DNA from: Mycolicibacterium vinylchloridicum
GTDB lineage: Bacteria > Actinomycetota > Actinomycetes > Mycobacteriales > Mycobacteriaceae
DNA: 33,776 nucleotides
Assembly: GCF_013404075.1 (NCBI RefSeq)
Contig: NZ_JACBJQ010000051.1
Span: forward strand, 1 to 33,776
Direction: 5' to 3'
The translations under genes and the position numbers were made by a program. Below, piece after piece: positions 23,102-30,610 of this stretch (position 1 is its first letter; every line of letters starts with the position of its first letter). The notes under the pieces were generated by a model, which was given only the letters and a program-made list of their open reading frames with translations, ran no database searches and had not been told where the DNA came from.

Positions 23102-23854
23102 ATGCAGACACCAGAACGCGACGCAGCACCACCGCGGACGCGGATCGACTACCGACTCAAGGCGGCGATCCTCGCCCTTCTCATCGGGGGCGGGATCACG
23201 TTGGCACTCACCACCGAGCTGCCCGATCCCGCTTCGCTGCGCGACCAAGTGGCCGCCGCCGGAGCGTGGGGGGTGGTGGCATTCGTAGCTGTGTACGCCG
23301 GAGCGACCCTGACGCCGTTCCCTGCCAGCGCCCTGACCATTGCCAGCGGACTCCTCTTCGGCCTAGCGGTCGGGGCCGCGGTGGTGGTATTCGCCGCGAC
23401 GCTCGGCGCATGGGTGGCCTTTCTGCTGGCCCGGTCCCTGGGCCGCGACGGGGTGTCACGCATCCGGTGGGCCCGCATCGCCACGATCGATGCCATGCTC
23501 GAACGTCGCGGTCTGATCTCCGTGTTGCTGGTGCGCCTGGTGCCGCTGTTTCCGTTCATGGCCGTCAACTACGCGGCCGGTCTGAGCGCGGTGCGCCAGC
23601 GCGACTACCTTCTCGGGACCGCCGTGGGCATCGTCCCCGCCACGGTCGGCTACACCGCGTTGGGCGCCTACGGAACGTCGCCGCTGTCCTGGCCCTTCGC
23701 CGCCGCGGTACTCGCGGTCGTGATCGTCACCGTGGTCGCCGGATACGCTGCTCGACGGCTCAAGAACAGCTCCGCTGTCGGCGGCGATCCGCTGGATTCG
23801 GGCGACGACCAAGTAGAGGGTGACCCGACCGATGTTCGACAATTACCTTCGTAG
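23102..23854 (+). CDS. TVP38/TMEM64 (VTT/DedA-like) membrane protein
   Basis: 250 residues with about five helices. The VTT-domain signature is intact: FAATLGAWVAFLLARSLGRDG, then VLLVRLVPLFPFMAVNYAAG, the Arg-Pro-Pro re-entrant motif, followed by YLLGTAVGIVPATVGYTALGAYG. VTT/DedA proteins move or scramble lipids or support membrane energetics. ATG 23102 with GGAG upstream was chosen; a GTG at 23051 would add 17 residues. A GGGAACAC sequence at 23042-23049 resembles the -35 motif of the ECF promoter at 7273, but no clear -10 follows. The next gene overlaps it by 23 nt. E. coli ydjX and ydjZ, in the ydj/ynj operon, belong to this family. Confidence 0.9.
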   Translation: MQTPERDAAPPRTRIDYRLKAAILALLIGGGITLALTTELPDPASLRDQVAAAGAWGVVAFVAVYAGATLTPFPASALTIASGLLFGLAVGAAVVVFAATLGAWVAFLLARSLGRDGVSRIRWARIATIDAMLERRGLISVLLVRLVPLFPFMAVNYAAGLSAVRQRDYLLGTAVGIVPATVGYTALGAYGTSPLSWPFAAAVLAVVIVTVVAGYAARRLKNSSAVGGDPLDSGDDQVEGDPTDVRQLPS

Positions 23855-24461
23855 GCACCTGGAACGACCGCTCGCCCGTGTCGCCGAACGAGGCGCCCAA
23901 GTTGGCTTGACCGCAAACCGGCTCACCACTGTAGGCCTGGTGCTGGGTCTCGGCAGCGCCGCGGCCGCGGCCGCCACCTGGTGGTGGGTGTCGTTGGCAC
24001 TGTGGATTCTGTCCCGCCTCGCCGACGGACTCGATGGGCCGGTGGCGCGAGTGCGGAGATCGCGCGACCCCGACGAATCCGATTCCGGTGCAGGGGGTTT
24101 CTTCGACATCACCGCCGACTTTCTGGTCTACGGCGCCACGGTGGTCGGGGTGGCCTTCGGCGCCACCACGGCCCACGGGGCGCCGTGGTGGCCCTTTCTG
24201 CTGGTGCTGTTGGCGTACTACATCAACGGAACGGCGTTCCTCGCCTTCTCGTCCATCGCCGAGAGATCAGGCCGGACCCTGGACGACGGACGATCGCTGT
24301 CGTTCCTCGGCGGACTCGCCGAAGGCGCGGAAACCATTGTCGTGCACAGCCTATGGCTGATCTTCTCCACCGTGGCATGGCAGATTGCAGTGCTGTGGGC
24401 CGGCGTCGTGGCGATCAGTGCGGTGCAACGGATGGTGGCGGGCTACCGATCCTTGAGATGA
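23832..24461 (+). CDS. CDP-alcohol phosphatidyltransferase, YnjF-like
   Basis: 209 residues, about six helices. The catalytic signature is D65-x2-D68-G69-x2-A72-R73 ... G88-x3-D92-x3-D96; the spacing between AR and G is 14 residues instead of the usual 8. The segments GGFFDITADFLVYG, FLAFSSIAERSG and SFLGGLAEGAETIVVHS match E. coli YnjF as remembered. Members join an alcohol to CDP-diacylglycerol in the membrane to make phospholipids; the acceptor here is unknown. ATG 23832 is preferred over GTG 23820 because the site AGAGGG is too close to the latter. It overlaps the TVP38 gene by 23 nt. Its 3' end overlaps the convergent patatin gene by 47 nt. Confidence 0.9.
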   Translation: MFDNYLRRHLERPLARVAERGAQVGLTANRLTTVGLVLGLGSAAAAAATWWWVSLALWILSRLADGLDGPVARVRRSRDPDESDSGAGGFFDITADFLVYGATVVGVAFGATTAHGAPWWPFLLVLLAYYINGTAFLAFSSIAERSGRTLDDGRSLSFLGGLAEGAETIVVHSLWLIFSTVAWQIAVLWAGVVAISAVQRMVAGYRSLR

Positions 24462-25365
24462 GACCGGCACCCGGGGTGTGCAGATGGACCGCCGCCCGCA
24501 TTGCCGGCGGCACTGTATGGGTGTGGCCCGTGGCTGACTGTGCCAGGAGGTCGCGGCTCAGCTTCAGCGCACGCTCGGTCAGTGCGCTGCCGTGCGAGAA
24601 GTCGGTCGGGGCGACGGGCAGCGGGCACGGCGGCGGCATGACCGTCAACCCAACGTGGTCGGGCACCGCTCGGATATCGCGCACCAGCTGCTGCTGAATC
24701 ATCAACGTCACGGCATGCACGGCCACCCCCAATGCGCTGCGCGGTGAATCGTGCAGACCGCATGCGTAGCCGGTCGGCAGCACGTAGATATGGGATGCGC
24801 CCAGAGCGACTGCCTGACCGACAGGCGTGTTGTCGGTAACGCCGCCGTCGACGAAGTCGCGGCCGTCGATCTCCACCGGGGCGAAAACGCCGGGGATGGC
24901 GGAGCTGGCCAGAACCGCTGCTTGGGTGGACCCATGTGACAGGACGACCTCGGCGCCGCTCAACAGATCGGTGGCGATGATGTGAAGTGGGATGGGCGCT
25001 GACTCGAGTTCTCGGAATTCGACCCAGCGCTCCACCAGCTTCCGTAATCCCGCCGAACTCACCAGGTGGTTCCGCTTGCCGGCGATACCGAGCAGGCCGT
25101 CCACGCTGAATCGGATCGGAAACACGTCCCGCGAACGGAGTTCCGACCAAATCCTGCCCAGCTCTCGTGCAGTGGTCACCGTCGCCGGCCGTGACGCGAG
25201 GAAGGCACCGTTGAGCGCGCCTGCCGACGATGCGACGATGAAGTCCGGCCGGACACCGCGCTCGTAGAGTGCGTGCAGCATGCCAACCTGAATCGAGCCG
25301 ATGCTCCCGCCGCCGGAGAGCACGAAGGCGATCGGCCCAGCCGTCACGCCGTCCGAATCGAGCAT
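24415..25365 (-). CDS. Patatin-like phospholipase
   Basis: 316 residues. The oxyanion loop is LSGGGSIGSIQVGML (17-31). The nucleophile elbow reads ASSAG (45-49) with Ser47; the first Gly of GxSxG is Ala, a tolerated variant. The Asp of the dyad is in FVDGGVTDNTP (Asp173). The helix following the serine and the ATDLLSGAEVVLSHG strand are typical of bacterial patatins that hydrolyse membrane phospholipids or lipid esters. ATG 25365 follows AGGAGG. The exact operator at 25464-25479 lies 98 nt upstream. It converges with the CDP-alcohol phosphatidyltransferase, overlapping by 47 nt, so a lipid-making and a lipid-cleaving gene are tail to tail. Confidence 0.92.
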   Translation of the reverse strand: MLDSDGVTAGPIAFVLSGGGSIGSIQVGMLHALYERGVRPDFIVASSAGALNGAFLASRPATVTTARELGRIWSELRSRDVFPIRFSVDGLLGIAGKRNHLVSSAGLRKLVERWVEFRELESAPIPLHIIATDLLSGAEVVLSHGSTQAAVLASSAIPGVFAPVEIDGRDFVDGGVTDNTPVGQAVALGASHIYVLPTGYACGLHDSPRSALGVAVHAVTLMIQQQLVRDIRAVPDHVGLTVMPPPCPLPVAPTDFSHGSALTERALKLSRDLLAQSATGHTHTVPPAMRAAVHLHTPGAGLISRIGSPPPSVAPH

Positions 25366-25463
25366 CCGAACCTCCTGCTCCCGAACCGGCAGTCGGTTCT
25401 GTTGACTAGTGAACAACGAGTGCCGGTCTGAACCTTCCCGGACTGCGGACATGGGCTCGACAG

Positions 25464-25479
25464 TGTCATGCCGATGACA
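25464..25479. promoter_or_regulatory. Operator TGTCA-N6-TGACA (exact), between patatin and DUF302 genes
   Basis: TGTCA-TGCCGA-TGACA in the divergent gap, 98 nt before the patatin ATG (25365) and 145 nt before the DUF302 lipoprotein ATG (25625). It could serve either direction; the 98-nt spacing matches that of the DoxX operon. Confidence 0.8.
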
Positions 25480-25624
25480 GTGCCGGGCGACTGATTCTCC
25501 TCAGCGAGTACGAACACGCTGTACAACATCGAAACCGACTGCAGCCGAGAGTTATTGGCAACCAGTAAGACCGGTGTTCCACCGGGCCGCGACAGCGCCG
25601 CTTCCCATCAAGAAAAGGAAACCC

Positions 25625-26608
25625 ATGACCGCCAACATAGTTCGCTCTCGACGTCTGCTCCTAGCCACCGCCGCCGGAGCCGCCATCGCGACCTTCGGTT
25701 TATCGGCATGCGGCGGCGCGACGACCACGACCGCTACGCCATCGGTGGCATCGACAGTGGCACCATCACAGCCCTCCCCGGCTGCCCCGGACTCGGCTCA
25801 GTCGCTGCGGACCAGTCTGGTGACCACGCCGTCGAGCCAACCGTTCGACGCCACCGTCGCGGCGCTCAAACAGGCGGTGTCGTCGAACGGAATGATGATC
25901 CTCGGCGAACTGGACCAAGCCGGAGCGCTTCGAACCACCGGACTCCAACTCACAGGCGCCCACACCTTCTTCGTCGGCAACCCTGCCGTCGGCAAGATGT
26001 TCTTCGAGCAGAACCCCGCCATCGGCACGGTCCTACCCTTGCAGATGTACGTATGGGAAGACAGCGCCGGCCAAACCAACATCAGCTACTTCGACCCCAG
26101 TCCACTGTTTCGGGCCGTCGATCCGCATTTCGGCGAAGGCGGCCAGAAGATGGCCGATGCCGCCGCGATGATCACCCAGGCTGCCGCCGGACCCGGCAGC
26201 GAAAGCGCAACAGGTTCCGCCCAGAACGCCTCGCTGGTCACCGTCGACACCAACGGCAGCTTCGATGACGCCGTCGACAGGCTCAAGCAGGCGGTGTCAA
26301 CCAACGGGATGATGATCCTGGGCGATCTGGACCAAGCCGGGGCACTGGAAACCACCGGGTTGCGACTCAGGGGCGCCCACACCTTCTTCGTCGGCAATCC
26401 CGCAGTCGGCAAGACGTTCTTCGAGCAGACCGCCGCCATCGGCACGGTTCTGCCCATCCGGGTGCTGGTGTGGGCGGACCAGGACGGTAAGACCCATGTG
26501 AGCTACTTCAACCCCGAGCCGTTGTTCAGCGCTGTGGACCCCCAGTTGGCCAGCGGGGGCGCGAAAATGGCGTCTGCACTCACCATGATCACCGACGCGG
26601 TGCAATGA
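25625..26608 (+). CDS. Lipoprotein with two tandem DUF302 domains
   Basis: 327 residues. A lipobox signal (ATFGLSAC, Cys29) anchors it to the outer membrane face. A Ser/Thr/Pro linker runs to ~70. DUF302 domain 1 (~74-185) and domain 2 (~213-326) are strongly alike: both contain SxNGMMILG-[ED]-LDQAGAL, TTGLxLxGAHTFFVGNPAVGK, FFEQ, AIGTVLP and a closing MITxA. DUF302 is a small domain of unknown function, common in redox and sulfur-rich gene sets. ATG 25625 is behind AAAAGGAAA. The stop overlaps the next ATG (ATGA), so the membrane protein is coupled. No metal-binding Cys in the mature part; one conserved His per domain (GAHTFF) may matter. Confidence 0.9.
   Translation: MTANIVRSRRLLLATAAGAAIATFGLSACGGATTTTATPSVASTVAPSQPSPAAPDSAQSLRTSLVTTPSSQPFDATVAALKQAVSSNGMMILGELDQAGALRTTGLQLTGAHTFFVGNPAVGKMFFEQNPAIGTVLPLQMYVWEDSAGQTNISYFDPSPLFRAVDPHFGEGGQKMADAAAMITQAAAGPGSESATGSAQNASLVTVDTNGSFDDAVDRLKQAVSTNGMMILGDLDQAGALETTGLRLRGAHTFFVGNPAVGKTFFEQTAAIGTVLPIRVLVWADQDGKTHVSYFNPEPLFSAVDPQLASGGAKMASALTMITDAVQ
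25844..26602 (+). repeat. Internal duplication: two DUF302-coding copies
   Basis: Copy 1 spans about 25844-26182 and copy 2 about 26261-26602, in frame and offset by ~417 nt. DNA similarity is high in the stretch encoding GAHTFFVGNPAVGK, for example GCGCCCACACCTTCTTCGTC is shared. This suggests a duplication within the gene rather than ancient domain pairing. Confidence 0.8.
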
Positions 26609-27384
26609 CTCAGAACGTACTCACCACTACCGCCCCCTCCGGGCGAACCAGGGTCCGCAGCGGACTCGAACTCGTCGCCACCGGGGTCGTCCTCGCCGCC
26701 GCCGGGGCTTCGGGGGCCGCACTTCTCGCGGTGTCGGCAACGGGGCGCTGGGAGTTCCAGACATTGGTGCTTCACATCGGCGTGCCCGCCGCGGGAGTGC
26801 TCGCCTTGATGCTGATCACCGCGCCGCTGCTGCGCTTTCGCCGCCTCGGGCACGCGATCATCCTCGGAGGGGTCGCAGGCATAATCGCCACTCTCGGCTT
26901 GGAAGTCGTACGCATCATTGGGTTCCGGGTGTTTCACTCGATGCCGGGCGACTTGCCAACCCTCATGGGCGTCAAACTCGCCGGGCGCATCATGCTCGGA
27001 CCGAACACGATGTCGACCACCATCGGATATCTCGACCACTTCTGGAACGGTGCGATGTTCGGTGTGGTCTTCGCCGTCCTCATCGGAGGATTCCCGGCAG
27101 TGCGGGGCGCCTGGGCGGGCGCGGTAATCGGTGCGGCCTACGGGCTGGCACTGGGTTTCGGGTTCGTCGCCGGGCCCCTGCCGCGCACTCTCGGCATCGG
27201 CGGTGTGTTCTCCTCAGTCACCGTTGCCGAATTCCACATCACCGTCTACGCCGCGCACGCCGTATTCGGGGCCATGCTCGGCGTACTCGTGCACCGTTTC
27301 GGTGCACGCATCCCTCCTCTATGGATTCTGGTGCGCAGTGTCCTGCGAGCCCGCAGCGATCGTCGACCGCCCGACATCACATGA
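26605..27384 (+). CDS. Six-helix integral membrane protein, unknown function
   Basis: 259 residues with about six hydrophobic helices at ~20-46, 52-75, 86-112, 146-164, 168-192 and 210-232. Three helix starts carry His with small-residue spacing: LHIGVPAAG, HFWNGAMFGVVFAV and AHAVFGAMLGVLVHRF. The last two match the H-x3-G-x3-G pattern in the four-helix protein at 9688. Intramembrane His could bind a metal or heme; this is a hypothesis. It overlaps the DUF302 lipoprotein by 4 nt, so the two probably work together on the outer face. I do not recognise the family. Confidence 0.8.
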   Translation: MTQNVLTTTAPSGRTRVRSGLELVATGVVLAAAGASGAALLAVSATGRWEFQTLVLHIGVPAAGVLALMLITAPLLRFRRLGHAIILGGVAGIIATLGLEVVRIIGFRVFHSMPGDLPTLMGVKLAGRIMLGPNTMSTTIGYLDHFWNGAMFGVVFAVLIGGFPAVRGAWAGAVIGAAYGLALGFGFVAGPLPRTLGIGGVFSSVTVAEFHITVYAAHAVFGAMLGVLVHRFGARIPPLWILVRSVLRARSDRRPPDIT

Positions 27385-27537
27385 TGTCCTGACGAAACCC
27401 AGACACGTGTCACAACAGTGGAGAACACGCGATGCACGTCCTTGGCGTCCATTGCCGTCATGCGTACCGTCATGCGCGGACAGCCCGACGTTCAGGCCGT
27501 GCGCTCTCGACGACGCCGTTGTAATGCGGGCCAGTAT

Positions 27538-27553
27538 CGTCACTGCGCTGACA
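27538..27553. promoter_or_regulatory. Operator CGTCA-N6-TGACA (one mismatch)
   Basis: CGTCA-CTGCGC-TGACA, 40 nt before the ATG of the 36-residue membrane peptide at 27594. Closer to its start than the other sites, so weaker. It lies in a 209-nt gap that also has a palindrome (27373-27388) over the preceding stop codon. Confidence 0.45.
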
Positions 27554-27593
27554 GTCGTTGCGTGGGTCACACACCGAGCAGTGTTTCACTCAT

Positions 27594-27704
27594 ATGGACA
27601 TTCTCGGTTTGAGCTACTTTCTTCTGATCCTGTCGATCTGGTTCTTCGGCATCTGGCGCGCACACGCTGAGCGCGCGACGCATCCTCCGCGAAGACCCCG
27701 CTAA
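27594..27704 (+). CDS. 36-residue single-span membrane peptide
   Basis: Short reading frame ATG 27594 to TAA 27704. Residues 3-21 are strongly hydrophobic and aromatic (LGLSYFLLILSIWFFGIW) and are followed by a basic, Pro-rich tail (RAHAERATHPPRRPR), giving an N-out/C-in topology by the positive-inside rule. Such peptides often are subunits or regulators of membrane complexes. Support: clean hydrophobic span with charged tail, an operator 40 nt upstream, and no other gene in the gap. Against: no strong ribosome site (only a weak purine run is visible). Possible partner: the six-helix protein at 26605. Confidence 0.5.
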   Translation: MDILGLSYFLLILSIWFFGIWRAHAERATHPPRRPR

Positions 27705-27777
27705 ATTCAGGCCCCACGAACTACCCGCGCGAAATGCTCAGCGGCAGAACACAACGCGCACGCAGTCGCACCGGGCC

Positions 27778-28173
27778 TCAGTTTCCTGATTCGCAGTACA
27801 TCTTCAATCCGCGTAGGCCGTCTTCGATCGCCGGGCCCAGCGTGCCGGCGACCTCATCCGGGGCGATCTCGGTGCTGTAGATCACCAAGCTTCGATCCCC
27901 GTGATCGAGGACGTCGATCGTGCCCAGGTGGAACGCGACGGGTATCCCTCCACCGACGATCCGATACTGGAACCGACGCAGCTCGTCGTCGCTGGTGACG
28001 ATCTCCTCATCGAGCGGAACCCCTCCCTCGAGGACGCAGTGCCGCTCCCCACCGGCGGCTTCCGACGTCTGTACTGCCGGAAACCAACAGGAGATGTTGC
28101 CGGCGTCGCTGACGACAGCCCAGACGGCATCCGCCGGGCGGTCGATAGTCAGGTGCGTGCGCATTGTGGTCAT
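27778..28173 (-). CDS. SRPBCC/START-like domain protein
   Basis: 131 residues forming a complete SRPBCC hydrophobic-pocket fold: RTHLTIDRPADAVWAVVSDAGNISCWFPAV at the N-terminus, RFQYRIVGGGIPVAFHLGTIDVLD in the middle and a long C-terminal helix VAGTLGPAIEDGLRGLKMYC. The family binds hydrophobic ligands or catalyses cyclisations in polyketide-like paths; no specific ligand can be inferred. ATG 28173 follows AAGGAGA. It stands 49 nt after the haloacid-dehalogenase-like gene on the same strand, so the two are probably co-transcribed from the operator at 29080. Confidence 0.85.
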   Translation of the reverse strand: MTTMRTHLTIDRPADAVWAVVSDAGNISCWFPAVQTSEAAGGERHCVLEGGVPLDEEIVTSDDELRRFQYRIVGGGIPVAFHLGTIDVLDHGDRSLVIYSTEIAPDEVAGTLGPAIEDGLRGLKMYCESGN

Positions 28174-28222
28174 GAATGGTTCTCCTTCGGGGTGGCGGTG
28201 GTGTCAACGATCGAAGCGGCGC

Positions 28223-28900
28223 TCAGGCACGCTGCAGAGCGATCAGGCCGGAGGCCACCTCTACAAGGTCGTCACCGATGACGTCTGCGGGGGTGAAGAT
28301 GTCGGGATAGTGCCGCTCGAGCCGATGTGCCCAGCCGGTGGTCAGTCCGGCGGCGTGGGCGCCGTGGCAGTCGAACGCGTGCACCGCGACGAGTCCGACG
28401 TCGTGCGCCGGGAGCCCGATGACGGCCAACGCGTGCTCGTACACAGCCGGTGACGGCTTCCACGCCTGTACGTCGGCGACGCCGATGACGTGGTCCACGT
28501 ACTGACTCAGGCCACTGCGATCCAGGAATGCCTCTGTGCTGTTCCGGTTTCCGTTGCTCAGACACGCCACTGAAACATCCGCTTCAACAAGCAATCGCAT
28601 CGCTGCGCGCGCATCGTCGTGCGCCGGCAGCGTCGCCAGGCCATCGAGGACGTAGCGCACCTGCTCGTCGGAGAGCCGACTCCCCGCGATCACGCTCAGG
28701 GCCGATTCCGCAGCGGCGGGGAAGGTCGCGTAGTCGCCCGTCAGCGTGACCGCCATGCCATCGCGCAACATCCGGTCAAACCACCGCTCCAGGGCTGATT
28801 CGGGCAACCCGACGTCGACGAACCTCGATCGCAACGGTTCCAGCGACATCAACGTCTCGACGACGTCGAAAGCGACGGCGTGAGGACGGTGAACCACCAT
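28223..28900 (-). CDS. Haloacid-dehalogenase-like hydrolase (type II-like)
   Basis: 225 residues. Motif I is AFDVVETLMSL with nucleophile Asp12; the second Asp of phosphatase-type HADs (DxD) is Val, as in 2-haloacid dehalogenases. Motif II is VACLSNGN, motif III Lys in QAWKPSPAVYEHAL and motif IV VAVHAFDCHGA. The arrangement fits hydrolytic dehalogenation of short 2-haloacids, though some relatives act on other esters. The start is ATG 28900 behind AGGAGG. A TGTAA-N6-TGACA operator lies 179 nt upstream. The other dehalogenase-like gene of the window (11602) has an unrelated fold. Confidence 0.87.
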   Translation of the reverse strand: MVVHRPHAVAFDVVETLMSLEPLRSRFVDVGLPESALERWFDRMLRDGMAVTLTGDYATFPAAAESALSVIAGSRLSDEQVRYVLDGLATLPAHDDARAAMRLLVEADVSVACLSNGNRNSTEAFLDRSGLSQYVDHVIGVADVQAWKPSPAVYEHALAVIGLPAHDVGLVAVHAFDCHGAHAAGLTTGWAHRLERHYPDIFTPADVIGDDLVEVASGLIALQRA

Positions 28901-29079
28901 GGCCTCCTTTCGAGAATGCCTCACGAGGAACACCCTGCGTCACCGCCAGAAAGCTCTCCGCGGTGGGCTAGGCGGGGCCCTGAGTGGGGATCTGGCGGCC
29001 GTATTCACGACCCCGTGGGTGAGTGCTCCAAACTGGTGGCCACGATTCGAGCACACCGAGACGGCACCGACCTCGCGAG

Positions 29080-29095
29080 TGTAAGCACGATGACA
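29080..29095. promoter_or_regulatory. Operator TGTAA-N6-TGACA (one mismatch)
   Basis: TGTAA-GCACGA-TGACA sits 179 nt before the minus-strand ATG at 28900 and 8 nt beyond the stop of the FAD oxidoreductase. Farther from its gene than the other sites; the leader would be long. Confidence 0.5.
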
Positions 29096-29103
29096 GTGTC
29101 TGC

Positions 29104-30486
29104 TTAATCGGCCTGATCGCCAAGATCTTTCAGTGCCGCTGCGATGGCGCCGTGAAAGGTCGGGTAGGCGAAGATCATGTCGCGCAAGGTCCTTACAGGC
29201 ACTTCGGCGTGAATGGCGACCGCCAGCGCGCCCAGCACCTCGCCGCCGGCCGGACCGACCGAGGTCGCGCCAACGAGCACACCGCGGTCGGCGTCCTCAA
29301 CCAGTTTGATGAACCCGTCATTACCCGCCTTGTGTATCCAGCCACGCGACGACGACGGCACCCGAGTGATGCCAGTCCTCACCGACACCCCACCGGCACG
29401 TGCCATCGCCTCCGTGACACCCACCGTTCCAACCTCCGGGTCAGTGAAGGTCACCCGCGGTACTGCGCGATAGTCCGCCGCTCGGGTCGCCGCACCGAGG
29501 ATGTCGCTGGCGGCGATATCGGCCTGATACATCGACATGTGGGTGAACGCGCCGCGACCGGTCACGTCACCGATGGCCCACAATCTGTCGCCCGCCCGCA
29601 TCCGCTCGTCGACCTCGATCGTCGGCGACTGCTCGTCTAAACCGAGGTTGCCCACGCCAAGAGCCGCGAGGTCCGCGCGCCGCCCCGTCGCGACCAGTAG
29701 CTGCTCGGCGTGGTGCACGACGCCGTCGTCGAGCGAGACGGTGAAGCGTCGACCATCATGCGCCACCCGCGTCACCGAAACGCCGGTGCGCACGGTGACG
29801 CCCTCAGAGGCGAGAACTTCCCCCAGAACCTCGCCAGACTCGGGCTCATCGTGCGACAGCAAACGGCTGCGCACCAGCATGGTGACCGAACTACCGAACC
29901 GCGCGAACACCTGGGCGAATTCACTGGCCACCGGGCCGCCGCCGAACACGATCAACGACGACGGAACCTCCTTGACTGCCACTGCCTCCCGGTTCGTCCA
30001 ATACGGTGTGTCCGCAAGCCCCGGGATCGGCGGTGCGGCCGGCTGCGTACCGGGATTGAGGACGATCCCCTGCGTTGCCTGAAAGACCCGCGAACCCGTT
30101 GTCGTGTCGACCGTGACCTCGCCGGGAGCGCTAATCCGGGCCCAGCCCCGCACAAAGCGACCACCGGCCTTCTCGAATCGGGCAACCGCCACCGCGTCAT
30201 CCCAATTATCCGTCGCCTCGGCGCGAATTCGACCCGCCACATGACCCCAGTCGGGGCGCACCGCCGCTGAACCCGCCAGAGCGCCGACACGGCCGGCCTC
30301 AGCCAACGTGTTCGCCGCCCGAATCATCATCTTGGTCGGCACACACGCGTAGTACGGACACTCGCCGCCGACCAAACGCCCCTCCACGCCCAGCACCGTC
30401 AAGCCCGCGCGCGACAACCTCGTCGCGGCGGCCTCACCGCCAGGTCCCATTCCGATCACCACTACGTCGAATGTGTCGGCTGTCAT
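29104..30486 (-). CDS. FAD-dependent pyridine nucleotide-disulfide oxidoreductase
   Basis: 460 residues. FAD-binding motif VVVIGMGPGGEAAA (8-21), redox disulfide GGECPYYACVPTKM (Cys43, Cys48), NAD(P)H Rossmann motif VFGGGPVASEFAQVFA, FAD contact LWAIGDVTGRGAFTH, dimer-interface strand VTFTDPEVGTVG. As in the paralogue at 8143, the C-terminus has YPTFHGAIA in place of the HxxxxE catalytic pair of lipoamide dehydrogenase, so it is a class I disulfide reductase with a different acceptor. ATG 30486 was chosen over an upstream extension. The exact operator at 30552-30567 is 65 nt upstream, in the gap divergent from the radical SAM operon. Confidence 0.92.
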   Translation of the reverse strand: MTADTFDVVVIGMGPGGEAAATRLSRAGLTVLGVEGRLVGGECPYYACVPTKMMIRAANTLAEAGRVGALAGSAAVRPDWGHVAGRIRAEATDNWDDAVAVARFEKAGGRFVRGWARISAPGEVTVDTTTGSRVFQATQGIVLNPGTQPAAPPIPGLADTPYWTNREAVAVKEVPSSLIVFGGGPVASEFAQVFARFGSSVTMLVRSRLLSHDEPESGEVLGEVLASEGVTVRTGVSVTRVAHDGRRFTVSLDDGVVHHAEQLLVATGRRADLAALGVGNLGLDEQSPTIEVDERMRAGDRLWAIGDVTGRGAFTHMSMYQADIAASDILGAATRAADYRAVPRVTFTDPEVGTVGVTEAMARAGGVSVRTGITRVPSSSRGWIHKAGNDGFIKLVEDADRGVLVGATSVGPAGGEVLGALAVAIHAEVPVRTLRDMIFAYPTFHGAIAAALKDLGDQAD

Positions 30487-30551
30487 CGAAGCTCCATTCA
30501 GTCGTTGGTCCACATGCGGCAACCCACAACACCGCATCGGGAAACACCGAC

Positions 30552-30567
30552 TGTCAGTGCCGTGACA
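30552..30567. promoter_or_regulatory. Operator TGTCA-N6-TGACA (exact), divergent FAD/radical SAM gap
   Basis: TGTCA-GTGCCG-TGACA, 65 nt before the FAD oxidoreductase ATG (30486) on the minus strand. A second copy 43 nt to the right (30611) faces the radical SAM gene. Confidence 0.82.
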
Positions 30568-30610
30568 ATCCCGACGGCCACCCGCGGATCGAAACCGTTG
30601 GCCCCAAGGG

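Noticed and set aside
27373..27388. Perfect palindrome GACATCA-CA-TGATGTC over the stop of the membrane-protein gene, with GACACGTGTC nearby
   Set aside because: Seven-bp arms with a 2-nt centre cannot form a good hairpin and do not match the window operator; possible protein site but no supporting context.
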